Both the position numbers and the translations under genes were made by a program. A stretch of 14,030 nt of DNA, taken from contig CANRAI010000020.1 of the NCBI GenBank assembly GCA_947628555.1, positions 1 to 14,030 of the forward strand. Reading direction: 5' to 3'. This document shows, piece by piece, positions 1-7,469 of this stretch. How positions within the stretch are numbered: the stretch's first letter is position 1; each line of letters begins with the position of its first letter. The notes beneath the pieces were generated by a model, which did not search any database, was not told the origin of the DNA, and saw only the letters and a program-made list of their open reading frames with translations. This stretch comes from an uncultured Clostridia bacterium. Lineage in GTDB: Bacteria > Bacillota > Clostridia > Christensenellales > Borkfalkiaceae.

Positions 1-744
1 GCTTCTTCCTTCAACCCCCGCCTTAAAAAAATGGCGGCAAACAAGCCCGTTCTGTACGTCCTGAACAAGGGCGACCTTGCGGACGGCGGCGCGGACGGGC
101 TTTTGAACTTGATAAAAAGCAAAGGCGCGGACGCGGTCAAAATCAACGCCGTAAGCCTTTCTTCTAAAAGAGAGGCGATAGGCGCGGTTGAAAAGCTTGT
201 CGCCGAAAAACGCGCCCGCGCCGCCGAAAAGGGCTATAACAAGGTTTTCCGCTTTATGGTTGCGGGCGTGCCGAATACGGGCAAATCCACCCTTATCAAC
301 CTTCTTGCGGGCAGCCGCCGCGCCGAAGTGGGCGATAAAGCGGGCGTGACCCGCGGCAAACAGTGGATAAGGTGCGGAAACTTCGAACTTTTGGATACCC
401 CCGGTACAATGCCGCCGGCGTTTGAAAACCAGCGCCTCGCCGCGCGCCTCGCTTATGTCGGCAGCATAAACGACGAAATTCTCGATTTGGACGATATCGC
501 GCTTGCGCTGTTGGGCGAACTCGGTGAAAGATATCCCCAAAGACTTGCGGAAAGATACGGCGTTTCGGGCGGAACCCCGCTTGAAATGCTGGACGCCGTG
601 TGCGAAAAGCGCGGTTTCAGGCTTCGGGGCAACGAATACGATTACGGGCGCGCCGTACGCGCCGTCATAGACGATTTCAGAAAGGGCAGGCTGGGCAAAA
701 TAACGCTGGACGTACCCGCAGATTTCGACGGATTGGAACTTTAA
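1..744 (+). CDS. rbgA: Ribosome biogenesis GTPase RbgA/YlqF (5' end missing)
   Basis: Circularly permuted GTPase that assists late assembly of the 50S subunit in the cytoplasm. The reading frame is open from base 1, so the N terminus lies upstream of the window and the ATG at 31 is internal. In the visible part the G4 motif NKGD comes first (about base 94), then the P-loop GVPNTGKST (about 268-294) and the G3 motif DTPG (about 394-405). This G4-G1-G3 order is diagnostic of the YlqF/RbgA/YawG group. A C-terminal helical domain of about 100 residues follows, as in RbgA. It stops one base before rnhB, so the two are almost certainly co-transcribed; the rbgA-rnhB pairing is widely conserved in Firmicutes. 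No internal frameshift is seen. A related permuted GTPase such as YqeH is less likely because there is no zinc finger and the C-terminal domain fits RbgA. Confidence 0.93.
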   Translation, partial: ASSFNPRLKKMAANKPVLYVLNKGDLADGGADGLLNLIKSKGADAVKINAVSLSSKREAIGAVEKLVAEKRARAAEKGYNKVFRFMVAGVPNTGKSTLINLLAGSRRAEVGDKAGVTRGKQWIRCGNFELLDTPGTMPPAFENQRLAARLAYVGSINDEILDLDDIALALLGELGERYPQRLAERYGVSGGTPLEMLDAVCEKRGFRLRGNEYDYGRAVRAVIDDFRKGRLGKITLDVPADFDGLEL

Positions 745-745
745 T

Positions 746-1348
746 ATGGATAAGCTTACTTATGAAAAAGAACTCTTGAAAAAGGGTTGCAAATACATAT
801 GTGGCGTTGACGAAGTAGGGCGCGGACCTTTGGCGGGGCCCGTAGTATGCGCCGCCGTGATAATGCCGCTCGAAGATATCATAGAGGGCGTTGACGACAG
901 CAAAAAGCTTACCGCCCAAAAGCGTGAAATTCTTGCCGAAGAGATAAAAAAGCGGGCTGTGTCCTTAAATATTTCGCTTGTCGAACCGCAGGTTATCGAC
1001 GAAATAAACATTCTCGAAGCAACTAAACTTTGTATGAAAAAAGCGGTGGAGGGGCTTTCCGTAAAACCCGATTTCGTCATAACGGACGGGAATATGGTTC
1101 TCGATATCCCATTTCCGCAGAAAAGTATTGTTAAGGGCGACGAAAAAAGCTATACCATAGGCGCCGCCTCGATAGTAGCAAAGGTTTTCAGGGACGCGCT
1201 TATGGGCGAACTTGCCGCAACTTATCCGCAGTACGGTTTTAACGAAAATAAAGGCTACGGCACGAAGCAGCACGTGGAAAGCATAAAAAAATCGGGGATA
1301 TGCCCCGTCCATAGGAGAACGTTCGTAAAAAAATGGATTGCGGAATGA
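746..1348 (+). CDS. rnhB: Ribonuclease HII
   Basis: Cleaves the RNA strand of RNA-DNA hybrids and removes ribonucleotides misincorporated in DNA. The 200-residue length is normal for type 2 RNase H. The signature GVDEVGRGPLAGPVV at residues 20-34 carries catalytic D22 and E23. The third acidic residue is D115 in ITDGN and the fourth is D151 in FRD, after the SIVAK segment (143-147). The C-terminal YPQYGF...KGYGT...H stretch (162-177) is typical of bacterial RnhB. The start is one base after the rbgA stop, implying translational coupling. The 3' end overlaps the next gene by 16 bp, or by 4 bp (ATGA) if that gene starts at 1345. Family assignment is secure. Confidence 0.97.
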   Translation: MDKLTYEKELLKKGCKYICGVDEVGRGPLAGPVVCAAVIMPLEDIIEGVDDSKKLTAQKREILAEEIKKRAVSLNISLVEPQVIDEINILEATKLCMKKAVEGLSVKPDFVITDGNMVLDIPFPQKSIVKGDEKSYTIGAASIVAKVFRDALMGELAATYPQYGFNENKGYGTKQHVESIKKSGICPVHRRTFVKKWIAE

Positions 1349-1791
1349 GGAAAGCCGAAAGGGCGATTAACGATTTCGGTGAAAAAGTTGCGCTTTTGGC
1401 GCGTTGCGATACTATACGTTTAGGTCTGCGCGGAGACGAATTTCCGTACGTTGTGCCCCTTTCTTTCGGCTTCGAGGTAAAAGGGGAAAGGGTTATAATC
1501 TATTTTCACTGCGCAAAGGAAGGGAAGAAAGTTGAGCTTATCAAAGCCGACCCGCGCGTTTGCGTGGAAGCGGATATTCTCAACGGATACAGGGATACGG
1601 GGAAAAGCGTTACAGCGGACTACGAAAGTATTATTGGCTTCGGCTTGTGCAAGCAAGTTTTCGGGCTGGATTTGCTTTTGGAACACTGCAAGGTTTTAAA
1701 CCGTTCCGCAATGCAATGCGCGTCTTTAAACGTTACCGCAGTCTATAAGATAGAACTTTTTAGCTTTACGGGCAAACGCCGCTTCAAGTGA
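1333..1791 (+). CDS. Pyridoxamine 5'-phosphate oxidase family (NimA-like) flavoprotein
   Basis: Small split-barrel FMN-binding protein of the PPOX/NimA type, 152 residues. Visible family hallmarks are the N-terminal segment MRKAERAINDF, the strand PYVVPLSFGFE (about residues 38-48), the flavin-contact region YFHCAKEGKKVELI, the phrase DPRVCVEAD, then YESIIGFG and a C-terminal FTGKR. Members include nitroimidazole reductase homologues and many uncharacterised flavin or heme-binding proteins; the substrate cannot be read from sequence. Two starts are possible. ATG 1333 has AGGAGA 14 bases upstream, a rather long spacing; ATG 1345 makes an ATGA overlap with the rnhB stop but has almost no ribosome binding site of its own. 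It is probably the last gene of the rbgA-rnhB transcript. It is not a usual member of this conserved neighbourhood, so its link to RNA or DNA metabolism may be only transcriptional. Confidence 0.82.
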   Translation: MDCGMRKAERAINDFGEKVALLARCDTIRLGLRGDEFPYVVPLSFGFEVKGERVIIYFHCAKEGKKVELIKADPRVCVEADILNGYRDTGKSVTADYESIIGFGLCKQVFGLDLLLEHCKVLNRSAMQCASLNVTAVYKIELFSFTGKRRFK

Positions 1792-1917
1792 GAAAGCGCT
1801 TTTTCCTTTTGCGCGCGTTTTCGTCTATACTATATTTATATATAGCGTTTAAACCCGAAAAGCTTCGGCGGGAAGCGAGCGCGCGTCTTAATAAAATGCA
1901 ATAAAACCGTGAAAGCC

Positions 1918-1947
1918 GTTCAAAGCATAAAAGCTTGAACAACTTTT
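1918..1947 (+). terminator. Candidate weak hairpin terminator
   Basis: GTTCAAAGC (1918-1926) pairs with GCTTGAAC (1933-1940) around the loop ATAAAA, giving 8 bp with one bulged A. It is followed by AACTTTTG, which has only four T residues. It could end the rbgA-rnhB-PPOX transcript before the rplS promoter, but the short T run makes this tentative. The surrounding 1792-1978 holds no credible gene. Confidence 0.3.
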
Positions 1948-1978
1948 GTGAAAATTGCGACACACCCATAAAAAACAG

Positions 1979-2007
1979 TTGCATTTTAAAAAAATATATG
2001 CTATTAT
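1979..2007 (+). promoter_or_regulatory. Predicted sigma-A promoter of rplS
   Basis: TTGCAT at 1979-1984 (-35) and TATTAT at 2002-2007 (-10) are separated by exactly 17 bases of A/T-rich spacer. Transcription would begin near 2013-2015, giving rplS an untranslated leader of about 64 bases. Each hexamer matches the vegetative consensus at four or five of six positions. This indicates that rplS is expressed independently of the upstream genes. Confidence 0.7.
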
Positions 2008-2011
2008 CATT

Positions 2012-2077
2012 TCCGACTTCGGACAGTCCTCTGCCCAAATTCGGGTATGAATGTCACGTTAATGGAGGTAAAAGTCA
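2012..2077 (+). promoter_or_regulatory. Structured 5' leader of rplS, possible L19 autoregulatory leader
   Basis: Immediately after the predicted start site, TCCG (2012-2015) pairs with CGGA (2020-2023) across the loop ACTT. GACA (2022-2025) can pair with TGTC (2052-2055), enclosing an inner GCCC (2033-2036) / GGGT (2043-2046) stem. The first hairpin and the GACA stem share two bases, so they may be alternatives. The Shine-Dalgarno GGAGG (2064-2068) lies 9 bases before the ATG. L19 leader motifs are known upstream of rplS in Firmicutes; I infer, but cannot prove by eye, that this belongs to that class. Confidence 0.42.
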
Positions 2078-2422
2078 ATGAAAGGTTTGGTTGAAGCCAT
2101 TGAAAAGGAAGGCATGAAAAAGGAAACGCCCGTATTCTGCGTGGGCGACACCGTTAAAGTCGGCTTCAAGGTCATCGAAGGCACAAAGGAAAGAATACAG
2201 AACTTCGAGGGCGTTGTAATCGCCAAAAAGCACGGCGGTATCCGCGAAAGCTTTACGGTAAGAAGATTGTCTTTCGGCGTCGGCGTGGAGAGAACGTTCC
2301 CTCTGCACTCGCCCAAGATTGCCTATATAACCGTTATCCGTAAGGGTAAGGTAAGGCGCGCAAAACTTTACTATTTGCGCGGACTTACGGGCAGGGCCGC
2401 AAAGATAAGAGAACAGCAATAA
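2078..2422 (+). CDS. rplS: 50S ribosomal protein L19
   Basis: Ribosomal protein at the 30S-50S interface, near bridges B6/B8. The 114-residue length matches the family (about 115). Diagnostic segments are the N-terminal PVFCVGDTVKVGFKVIEG (about 19-36), QNFEGVVIAKKHGGI, then SFGVGVERTFPLHSPKI and the C-terminal KVRRAKLYYLRG...AAKI. The start is fixed by GGAGG 9 bases upstream. It has its own promoter and leader and a strong terminator directly downstream, so it forms a one-gene transcription unit. In most Firmicutes rplS follows trmD and precedes rbgA; here it sits after rnhB, an unusual order. Confidence 0.98.
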   Translation: MKGLVEAIEKEGMKKETPVFCVGDTVKVGFKVIEGTKERIQNFEGVVIAKKHGGIRESFTVRRLSFGVGVERTFPLHSPKIAYITVIRKGKVRRAKLYYLRGLTGRAAKIREQQ

Positions 2423-2426
2423 GTTT

Positions 2427-2460
2427 AAAAAAGCTTTCGCTATGTGCGGAAGCTTTTTTA
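2427..2460 (+). terminator. Rho-independent terminator of rplS
   Basis: A 14-bp stem pairs AAAAAAGCTTTCGC (2427-2440) with GCGGAAGCTTTTTT (2446-2459) around the loop TATGT; the only imperfection is one T-G wobble. The 3' arm ends in six T residues. It begins five bases after the rplS stop. The A-rich 5' arm means it could also work on the opposite strand. Confidence 0.92.
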
Positions 2461-2506
2461 ATTTGTAATGCGCTTTGACTGCGCATAAAAATTTTACGGG
2501 TGAAAA

Positions 2507-4030
2507 ATGTTTTCCAAAATACTCAGTTTTTCGCTGTTGGGGCTTGAAGGCGTATGCGTCGAAATAGAAACGGATATAGGCAAGGGGCTTGTTTCCTACG
2601 ACCTTGTGGGGCTTCCCGACGCCGCCGTAAAGGAAAGTAAGGAGCGCGTACGCGCGGCTATAAAGAACAGCGCGCTTATCTTCCCCATAAACAAAATAAC
2701 GGTAAATCTTGCGCCCGCGGACATAAAAAAGGAGGGTTCGCAGTACGATTTGCCCATAGCCGTATCGCTTTTAAAGGCGAGCGACCAGCTTTTGGCGCCT
2801 ACCGAAGGCATTATCTTTTTAGGCGAGCTTGCCCTTGACGGAACGTTGCGCCCCGTAACGGGTATTCTGCCCATATTGATATCCGCGAGGGATAAGGGCT
2901 TTAAGCGTTTCGTCGTTCCAGCCGCAAACGCCGCCGAAGCAAGTTTTATAGAGGGAACGGAGGTCTATGCCCTTTCTTGTTTGAAGGACGTTGTGTCCTT
3001 TCTTTCGGGCGAAAGGCAGTTCGTTCCCGTCGTACACCGCAGTTTTGCCGCGGCAAAGAGAAATCTTTCATATAACTACGACATGTCCTTAGTTCGCGGC
3101 CAAAAAGTGGCAAAACGCGCCCTCGAAATAGCCGTGGCGGGCGGACATAATATTCTTTTTATCGGACCGCCCGGTTCGGGCAAAACTTTGCTTGCCCGCT
3201 GTATCCCCACCATAATGCCCGACCTCACTTTCGAAGAGGCGTTGGAAGTCACTAAAATTCATTCGGTTGCGGGCGAACTTTCGGAAGAGGGGATTGTCAC
3301 CCTTCGCCCTTTCAGAACGCCGCACCATACGGCGACCATTGTCTCGCTGTGCGGCGGGGGAAACGTCAGAATACGCCCTGGCGAAATTTCCATGGCGCAC
3401 AAGGGCGTGTTGTTTCTGGACGAATTGCCCGAATATTCCCGCCATACTCTCGAAGGGCTGAGGCAGCCGCTGGAAGATAAAAAAATCACCATAACCCGTG
3501 CGGGCGGGGCGGTAACCTTTCCTGCCGAATTTATGCTTTGCGCAAGCATGAATCCCTGCCCCTGCGGCAACTACGGCTCGGCGTACTCAGAATGTACGTG
3601 TACGCCCGCGCAAATAATAAAATACCGCAACAGAATTTCTGGACCCCTTATGGACAGAATAGATTTGCAGGTAGAAGTTGACGGAGTTAAATACGACGAG
3701 CTTGCCGCCGAAGGCAGGGAAGAAACAAGCGCCGACGTGAAAAAACGCGTGGAAGCGGCGCGGGCGATTCAGCGCGAACGCTTCCTTGAAGAGGACGGCG
3801 GGCTTATAAACGCCAATATGGGCGAAAAGCAGATAAAAAAATATTGCCGTCTTTCAGCGGAGTGCGAGGATGTTCTGAGGGCCGCATACGAAAGTTTAAA
3901 GCTTTCGGCGCGGGCGCGTTCGCGGATAATCAAGGTCGCGCGCACCATAGCGGATTTGTCTTTTTCCGAAAAAATTCTGCCCGAACACGTTTTGGAAGCG
4001 GCTTCTTACAGAAGCTATGATAAAAATTAA
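2507..4030 (+). CDS. comM: ComM/YifB-family magnesium-chelatase-like AAA+ ATPase
   Basis: AAA+ helicase family protein; ComM of naturally transformable bacteria is a hexameric branch-migration helicase that extends integration of incoming DNA. At 507 residues it is full length. The N-terminal Lon-like ChlI domain (about 1-170) contains GLPDAAVKESKERVRAA and a GELALDG motif. Walker A is GPPGSGKT (220-227) and Walker B is VLFLDEL (301-307). A conserved CPCGNYG...CTCT cysteine cluster occurs at about 351-366. The C terminus carries a SARARSRIIKVARTIADL lid helix, as in Mg-chelatase relatives. The ribosome binding site (GGGTGA) is weak. The gene precedes dprA, a common pairing that fits a role in DNA uptake or recombination. 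Natural competence in this organism is not shown, since comM and dprA are also found in bacteria not known to be transformable. Confidence 0.95.
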   Translation: MFSKILSFSLLGLEGVCVEIETDIGKGLVSYDLVGLPDAAVKESKERVRAAIKNSALIFPINKITVNLAPADIKKEGSQYDLPIAVSLLKASDQLLAPTEGIIFLGELALDGTLRPVTGILPILISARDKGFKRFVVPAANAAEASFIEGTEVYALSCLKDVVSFLSGERQFVPVVHRSFAAAKRNLSYNYDMSLVRGQKVAKRALEIAVAGGHNILFIGPPGSGKTLLARCIPTIMPDLTFEEALEVTKIHSVAGELSEEGIVTLRPFRTPHHTATIVSLCGGGNVRIRPGEISMAHKGVLFLDELPEYSRHTLEGLRQPLEDKKITITRAGGAVTFPAEFMLCASMNPCPCGNYGSAYSECTCTPAQIIKYRNRISGPLMDRIDLQVEVDGVKYDELAAEGREETSADVKKRVEAARAIQRERFLEEDGGLINANMGEKQIKKYCRLSAECEDVLRAAYESLKLSARARSRIIKVARTIADLSFSEKILPEHVLEAASYRSYDKN

Positions 4031-4066
4031 ACCCCGTATGCAAACAAATCGGGGATTCGCACGTCT

Positions 4067-5134
4067 ATGAACGGATATACCGAGGAAGAGAAAAATTTAA
4101 TAGTTCTATCCTCGTTTGAGGAATTGACATACGCCGCAAAGCAAAGCGTTATTTCGGCGCTTGAAAGTTTCACGACCGATTGCGGACAAAATGAAAAATT
4201 TTCGATTAAAAGCCGCCGCGACGGCGTATATAATAAAGTAAAGGAAAGTTTTTACGACCCCGCGTACAGGGAGAAAGTGTTTTCCCAACTTTCCGGGCGG
4301 GGAGTGGAATGTGTGACCCTCGCGTCGCCCGATTATCCTCAGCTATTAAAGCAAGCCGAAACTCCGCCCCTAACCCTTTTTATAAAGGGTAGAAGGGAGC
4401 TTTTGCGCCGCAGGCTGTTTGCGATTGTCGGTTCGCGGCATACTTCCGCATACGGAATGGAGCAGTGCAGAAGATTCTCGCGCGAGCTGTCGCAGAGTTT
4501 TACCGTAGTTACGGGTTGCGCCTGCGGAGCGGATACTGCCGCGCTCGAAGGCGCCGCGGGCGGTGCGATTTCCGTGCTTGCCTTCGGATTCGATTACGCC
4601 GATAAGGTTTCAAACGCCAACGTCATAAAAAGGACGGCGGATACGGGTCTGATAGTTTCGGAATACTTCCCCACGGTTTCGCCGCAGAAGCATTATTTTC
4701 CCGTCCGCAACCGCATAATTGCGGGGCTTGCGGAAGGAACGCTCGTCGTTTCGGCGGGGGCAAGAAGCGGCGCGCTGATAACCGCGGACTATGCCGCCGA
4801 CTACGGCAGGGAAATTTTCGCTTTTCCATATAATATAGGCGTAAGCTCGGGCGAGGGTTGCAACACGCTTATAAAAAAAGGCGCGAATCTTGTGCAAAAT
4901 CCGCTTGACATTCTCGCCGCCTTCGGTTTAGACTTAAAGCCGCTACCCCGCGCGGCGTTGACCGCAGAGGAACAAAGGCTGTATAATCTGATAAAGGAAT
5001 CGGGGGAAGCGTTCGTTCCCGCCCTTGCCGAAGCCGTAGGCGTTCCGCCTTACAAGCTGATACCCGTGCTTTCTGCTCTGGAAATAAAAGGTCTTGTCGT
5101 ACGGTTGGGCGGCAACAGATATTCGTCAATCTAA
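4067..5134 (+). CDS. dprA: DNA-processing protein DprA/Smf
   Basis: Binds incoming single-stranded DNA and loads RecA in the cytoplasm. The 355-residue protein has an N-terminal helical region (about 1-85), a Rossmann-like core with VGSRHTSAYG (121-130), TGCACGADTAALEGA (149-163), SEYFP...HYFPVRNRIIAGL (198-221) and VVSAGARSGALITADYA (227-243), then a C-terminal winged-helix DML1-like domain (about 300-355). The N-terminal part is divergent, as is usual. The start follows comM by 36 bases with no clear Shine-Dalgarno; no other start exists between the upstream in-frame stop (4028-4030) and 4067 unless a rare ATT is used. It ends 13 bases before topA, the conserved Firmicute order. Confidence 0.95.
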   Translation: MNGYTEEEKNLIVLSSFEELTYAAKQSVISALESFTTDCGQNEKFSIKSRRDGVYNKVKESFYDPAYREKVFSQLSGRGVECVTLASPDYPQLLKQAETPPLTLFIKGRRELLRRRLFAIVGSRHTSAYGMEQCRRFSRELSQSFTVVTGCACGADTAALEGAAGGAISVLAFGFDYADKVSNANVIKRTADTGLIVSEYFPTVSPQKHYFPVRNRIIAGLAEGTLVVSAGARSGALITADYAADYGREIFAFPYNIGVSSGEGCNTLIKKGANLVQNPLDILAAFGLDLKPLPRAALTAEEQRLYNLIKESGEAFVPALAEAVGVPPYKLIPVLSALEIKGLVVRLGGNRYSSI

Positions 5135-5147
5135 TAAAGGACTTAAT

Positions 5148-7469
5148 ATGGATTTAATAATCGTAGAATCGCCTTCGAAGGCAAAGACAATTTCAAAGTA
5201 TTTAAAGGGCAAGTATAAGGTAGATGCTTCCGGCGGGCACGTCAGGGATTTGCCCGAAAAGTCCTTGGGGATTAAAATTACTTCCAACTTCGAGCCGAAG
5301 TATGAAATAACGCCCTCTAAAAAAGAGATTATAAAAAGGCTTATGCAAGAGGCGAAAAATTGCTCTAACGTCTATCTTGCGACCGACCCCGACCGCGAGG
5401 GCGAGGCGATAAGCTGGCATCTGCAAACTGTTCTGGGTTTGGACGAAAACGGCTTGAACCGTATAGAATTTAACGAAATTTCCCCTTCGGCTGTCAAAAA
5501 CGCCCTTAAAAATCCACGTAAAATAAATTATAATCTCGTTGACGCGCAGCAGGCGCGCAGGGTGCTGGACAGGCTTGTGGGTTACAAGCTTTCGCCCTTT
5601 TTGAACAACCGCATACAAAACGGGCTCTCCGCGGGAAGGGTGCAGTCCGTCGCGCTTCGCTTGATTGTCGATAGGGAGCGCGAAATAAACGCGTTCGTTC
5701 CCGAGGAATATTGGCTTTTGCACGCGGATTTGCAGGACGTATCGCAGAAATTCGCGCCTTTCAAAGCCGTATATCAGATGAAAAAAAGCGGCAAAAGCGT
5801 CGGTAAGGAACTTGCCGAGCAAGCCGAAGCCAAAGTGCGCGCGGGGCAATTCGTTGTAACCAAGGTTAAAAAAGGCATAACAAAACAACACGCGCCCGCG
5901 CCTTTCACCACGTCGTCCCTCCAACAGGACGCCTCGAATAAATTCGGTATGTCCTCGCCCGAAATAATGCTTGTGGCGCAGCATTTGTATGAGGGCATGG
6001 ACGTCGGGGGCGACCATATTGCGCTGATAACCTATATCAGAACGGACAGCGTGCGCGTTTCAAAGGAAGCCCAGCAAAACGCGATAGAATTTATAAGGAA
6101 AAATTACGGCGAAGAATATGCGCCCGCTTCCCCCAACTATTACGCGACGAAAAAAGGAGCGCAGGACGCGCACGAAGCTATACGTCCCATAAATCTCGAC
6201 GTTACTCCCGCAAGCGTAAAGGCGCACCTCGATAAAAAACATTACAACGTATATAAACTTGTCTATGACCGCTTTATCGCCTCGCAGATGGCGGAAGCGC
6301 AATATAATTCAATGCAGATAGAAGCGGAATGTGCGGGTTATACCTTCAAGGCAAGCGGCAAATCCATGATTTTCGCGGGATATACCGCCGCCTGGCAGGA
6401 CACCCGTGAAAAGGACGACGAGGAAGAGAGCGCAAAACTCCTTCCGCCCGTCGAGGAAGGCGACAAACTGAATTTGTGCGGACTTGAAAAAGAGCAGAAA
6501 TTCACCCGTCCGCCTTACAGATACACCGACGCTTCGCTTGTCAAGGCGATGGAAGAAAAGGGCATAGGCCGTCCTTCCACATACGCTTCGATAATCTCCG
6601 TCCTTACAAAGCGCAAGTACGTAGAAAAGGACGGAAAATATATGATTCCCACGGACGTCGCATACAAGATAACCGATACGCTTGTCAGATATTTCAACGA
6701 TATTATGGACGTCGGTTTTACCGCGAAAATGGAGGACGACCTCGACAAAATAGAGGACGGGGGCGTCGATTGGCATAAAATCATAGCCGATTTCTATCCC
6801 GGATTTGCCGAACAGCTTAAAACGGCTTCCACCGACGGCGACGAACTTACCGAGGAGATTTGCTCGAAGTGCGGTTCTCCTATGATAAGAAGGTCGGGCA
6901 AGTACGGCAAATATCTTGCCTGCTCCAATTATCCCGCCTGCTCAAATATAATAAGCGAAAGCGAAACGGAAGTTTCCGAAATACGCTGCCCCAAGTGCGG
7001 AGCCAATATGGTTGTAAAGAGCGGGAAATTCGGAAAATTCCTTGCCTGCCCCAACTACCCCGAATGTTCTTCTATTCTGCCGATAGACGCGCAGATTACG
7101 GCGGAGACCTGCCGCGAATGTGGCGGCGCAATGGTTCTTAAACACGGCAAATACGGCAGCTACCTCGAATGTGGCAAATGCGGAGTCAAACGCCCGCAGA
7201 ACGTGCCCGACGGCACCGCCCGCGAGGGGGAAAAAACGGACGGTAAATGCCCCGAATGTGGTAAACCTATGAGGCGTATGCGCTCGAAGTCGGGCAAAAT
7301 CTACTTCGGCTGCACGGGATATCCCGAATGTAAATTTTTAAGCTGGGATGTGCCCACGGGGGATAAATGCCCGCAATGCGGTGCGTTTTTAATCCGAAAG
7401 GGGAAGAGCGTTAAGTGTTCCTCCAAGGATTGCAATTACACCGTTCCCGCCGACGGCGATGAAGATTAA
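5148..7469 (+). CDS. topA: DNA topoisomerase I (type IA) with five C-terminal zinc ribbons
   Basis: Relaxes negative supercoils by transient single-strand cleavage. The ATG at 5148, preceded by AAAGG (5136-5140), gives the canonical N terminus MDLIIVESPSKAKTI; an upstream in-frame ATG at 5094 lies inside dprA and is rejected. The protein has 773 residues. The Toprim domain has catalytic E7 and the DxDxE acids D80, D82 and E84. The active-site tyrosine is Y296 in TYIRTDS. The C terminus holds five zinc ribbons: C572/C575/C592/C598, C614/C617/C634/C640, C655/C658/C675/C678, C701/C704/C722/C728 and C741/C744/C757/C762. All 20 cysteines are intact. Its last 11 bases overlap trmFO, indicating coupled translation. 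Confidence 0.98.
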   Translation: MDLIIVESPSKAKTISKYLKGKYKVDASGGHVRDLPEKSLGIKITSNFEPKYEITPSKKEIIKRLMQEAKNCSNVYLATDPDREGEAISWHLQTVLGLDENGLNRIEFNEISPSAVKNALKNPRKINYNLVDAQQARRVLDRLVGYKLSPFLNNRIQNGLSAGRVQSVALRLIVDREREINAFVPEEYWLLHADLQDVSQKFAPFKAVYQMKKSGKSVGKELAEQAEAKVRAGQFVVTKVKKGITKQHAPAPFTTSSLQQDASNKFGMSSPEIMLVAQHLYEGMDVGGDHIALITYIRTDSVRVSKEAQQNAIEFIRKNYGEEYAPASPNYYATKKGAQDAHEAIRPINLDVTPASVKAHLDKKHYNVYKLVYDRFIASQMAEAQYNSMQIEAECAGYTFKASGKSMIFAGYTAAWQDTREKDDEEESAKLLPPVEEGDKLNLCGLEKEQKFTRPPYRYTDASLVKAMEEKGIGRPSTYASIISVLTKRKYVEKDGKYMIPTDVAYKITDTLVRYFNDIMDVGFTAKMEDDLDKIEDGGVDWHKIIADFYPGFAEQLKTASTDGDELTEEICSKCGSPMIRRSGKYGKYLACSNYPACSNIISESETEVSEIRCPKCGANMVVKSGKFGKFLACPNYPECSSILPIDAQITAETCRECGGAMVLKHGKYGSYLECGKCGVKRPQNVPDGTAREGEKTDGKCPECGKPMRRMRSKSGKIYFGCTGYPECKFLSWDVPTGDKCPQCGAFLIRKGKSVKCSSKDCNYTVPADGDED

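Noticed and set aside
2469..2485. TGCGC/GCGCA hairpin and TTGACT promoter-like box before comM
   Set aside because: No -10 hexamer at workable spacing, and the stem is only 5 bp.
4032..4054. CCCCG/CGGGG hairpin between comM and dprA
   Set aside because: Only 5 bp with a 13-base loop and no T run, so neither a terminator nor a recognisable riboswitch is supported.
5094..5147. Longer N terminus for topoisomerase I from the ATG at 5094
   Set aside because: It would overlap dprA by 41 bp, and the canonical MDLIIVESPSKAKTI begins at 5148 behind AAAGG.
5202..6017. Long minus-strand open frame inside topA
   Set aside because: It is antisense to the highly conserved Toprim and active-site region and arises from codon bias; it has no recognisable domain.
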